The notes beneath the pieces were generated by a model. It had not been told where the DNA came from. It saw only the letters and a program-made list of their open reading frames with translations, and did no database searches. This document shows, piece by piece, positions 62,968 through 64,000 of a DNA stretch of 64,000 nucleotides. Source of the stretch: Alloalcanivorax gelatiniphagus (GTDB taxonomy: Bacteria; Pseudomonadota; Gammaproteobacteria; Pseudomonadales; Alcanivoracaceae); contig NZ_VCQT01000045.1 in assembly GCF_005938655.1 (NCBI RefSeq), forward strand, positions 186,001 to 250,000, read 5' to 3'. A program made the translations under genes and the position numbers. How positions within the stretch are numbered: the first letter of the stretch is position 1; each line of letters begins with the position of its first letter.

Positions 62968-63042
62968 GTAGGAGCGGCTTCAGCCGCGATCCGGCGTTTG
63001 ATCATCATGCCAACGCCGGATCGCGGCTGAAGCCGCTCCTAC
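62968..63042. repeat. Inverted REP pair with an extended stem
   Basis: 62968-62990 forward and 63020-63042 reverse. The 29-bp spacer is itself partly symmetric (CCGGCGTT ... AACGCCGG), so one hairpin of about 75 nt is possible. It abuts the 13-bp tandem repeat. Confidence 0.9.
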
Positions 63043-63115
63043 AACCATCCCCGCGAACCATCCCCGCGAACCATCCCCGCGAACCATCCCCGCGAACCAT
63101 CCCCGCGAACCATCC
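63043..63115. repeat. 13-bp tandem repeat (minisatellite)
   Basis: Five exact copies of AACCATCCCCGCG plus an 8-bp partial copy, directly after a REP element and 7 bp from the fghA stop. Confidence 0.95.
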
Positions 63116-63121
63116 GTGCTT

Positions 63122-63979
63122 TCAGACGCTGCGCAGATGATGCGCGTGGTAGCGCAGGTGGTCGTCGATAAAGCTGGCGATAAAGAAGTAGGAATGGTCG
63201 TAGCCGGGGCGCAGTTCCAGGGTCAGCGCAATGCCGGCCTCCTGGCAGGCCGCTTCCAGCGCTTGCGGACGCAGCTGACCGTCCTGGTAGAAGTTGTCCG
63301 CCTCACCCTGATCCACCTTGATCTCACCCACCCGGGCGCCGGCGGCGATCAGTTCGCAGGCATCCCACTGTTTCCAGCTTTCCCGGTCATTGCCCAGGTA
63401 GCCGCCAAACGCCTTTTCGCCCCAGGGGCATTGGGTCGGGTTGGCGATGGGCGCGAACGCGGACACCGAAGTGTAGCGGTCCGGGTTCTTGAGCGCGCAG
63501 ATCAGCGCGCCATGGCCGCCCATGGAATGCCCGCTGATCGCTTGCCGGCCATTGAGCGGGAAGTGCTCGTGCACCAGCGCCGTCAACTCCTCGGTGACGT
63601 AGTCGTACATCCGGTAGTGCTTGTTCCAGGGCGCTTGCTCGGCGTTCAGGTAGAAGCCGGCACCGGAGCCGAAGTCGTAGCTGTCGTGCTCACCGGGCAG
63701 GTCGGTGCCGCGCGGGCTGGTGTCCGGACACACGAACGCCAGACCCAGCTCCGCCGCCACCCGCTGGGCGCCGGCTTTCTGGGTGAAGTTCTCGTCCGTG
63801 CAGGTCAGCCCGGACAGCCACCACAGCAGCGGCACCTCATGCTCCTCCGCCGCCGGCGGCAGAAAGATGGCGAACACCATCTCGCAACCCAGCACCTTGC
63901 TCTGATGCTTGTAGCGCTTCAGCCAACCGCCGAAGGATTTGTTGGCCGAAACCAGTTCCAGTTCGTTGGAGGTCGTCAT
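63122..63979 (-). CDS. fghA: S-formylglutathione hydrolase
   Basis: 285 aa. Esterase D-type alpha/beta hydrolase: WWLSGLTCTDENF (oxyanion loop), nucleophile GHSMGGHGAL, Asp in DQGEADNFYQ and His in YDHSYFFIASF. Hydrolyses S-formylglutathione to formate and glutathione in formaldehyde detoxification, usually behind a glutathione-dependent formaldehyde dehydrogenase gene, which would lie just past the window edge. GGGAGT is upstream of the ATG at 63979. Confidence 0.95.
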   Translation of the reverse strand: MTTSNELELVSANKSFGGWLKRYKHQSKVLGCEMVFAIFLPPAAEEHEVPLLWWLSGLTCTDENFTQKAGAQRVAAELGLAFVCPDTSPRGTDLPGEHDSYDFGSGAGFYLNAEQAPWNKHYRMYDYVTEELTALVHEHFPLNGRQAISGHSMGGHGALICALKNPDRYTSVSAFAPIANPTQCPWGEKAFGGYLGNDRESWKQWDACELIAAGARVGEIKVDQGEADNFYQDGQLRPQALEAACQEAGIALTLELRPGYDHSYFFIASFIDDHLRYHAHHLRSV

Positions 63980-64000
63980 CGGTGACTCCCTTGGTCATAT

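Noticed and set aside
1669-63042. REP arrays as CRISPR or insertion-sequence ends
   Set aside because: Copies are dispersed, palindromic and mostly in inverted pairs without spacers of constant length, cas genes or transposase genes.
1-64000. Prophage, integrase, tRNA, rRNA or toxin-antitoxin pairs
   Set aside because: No integrase, phage structural gene, tRNA fold, rRNA sequence or small paired genes of that type were recognised on either strand.
63980-64000. Start or end of a formaldehyde dehydrogenase gene at the right edge
   Set aside because: Only 21 bases remain and no codons can be assigned.

Overview
The window is chromosomal DNA of a high-GC gammaproteobacterium close to Pseudomonas. 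The gene order (algC-dut ... coaBC-radC-rpmB-rpmG ... mutM ... hemW-rdgB-metW-metX ... trmB-thiG-thiS ... rpoH-ftsX-ftsE-ftsY ... M16 pair-rsmD), many Pseudomonas-type REP elements, a membrane acyl desaturase and several outer-membrane beta-barrels fit a marine relative such as the Alcanivorax group. The genus is an inference. No rRNA, tRNA, CRISPR array, transposase or prophage gene was found.

Layout. 1-2191: 5' part of an AlgC-family gene whose product has lost the phosphoserine loop and most of the metal loop, then dut. 2308-9940: a seven-gene leftward cluster (amidohydrolase, DUF1116 protein, short-chain dehydrogenase, Fe(II)/2-oxoglutarate oxygenase, NMT1-type ABC importer) with a divergent marR gene and two 20-bp palindromes between them; it sits between dut and coaBC, which are neighbours in many relatives. 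9937-12524: coaBC, radC, rpmB, rpmG. 12525-23399: a tad/Flp pilus locus (flp, tadE-like, rcpC, rcpA, tadZ, tadA, tadB, tadC, tadD, DUF3613, tadG) and a beta-barrel gene, preceded by a CRP/Vfr-like site. 23448-28195: acyl desaturase, hydantoinase A-like protein, mutM, a small exported protein. 28321-32585: RND pump and adaptor. 32747-36317: metX-metW-rdgB-hemW operon. 36489-40036: PfpI-like protein, a membrane protein, an MFS carrier, a beta-barrel. 40072-42401: DUF423-thiS-thiG-trmB. 42739-46944: rpoH, ftsX, ftsE, ftsY; rpoH carries a perfect CIRCE operator at its promoter. 47033-52236: EmrB/EmrA/outer-membrane-factor efflux operon with a divergent TetR regulator. 52370-55678: active and inactive M16 peptidases, then rsmD. 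55782-62908: CaCA antiporter, AI-2E family transporter, lipoprotein, patatin-like hydrolase, MATE exporter, exported M20 hydrolase. 63122-63979: fghA.

How it fits together. A conserved housekeeping backbone (nucleotide hygiene, CoA, ribosome, DNA repair, methionine, thiamine, heat shock, SRP and division) is interrupted by accessory blocks: a putative N-heterocycle or cyclic-amide catabolic operon, a surface-pilus locus and efflux systems. Repeats mark many junctions: 16 REP copies at 9 places, a second family of inverted 4 x 7-bp heptamer arms at two places, and a 13-bp tandem repeat. In several cases the repeat supplies or touches the stop codon of the gene before it.
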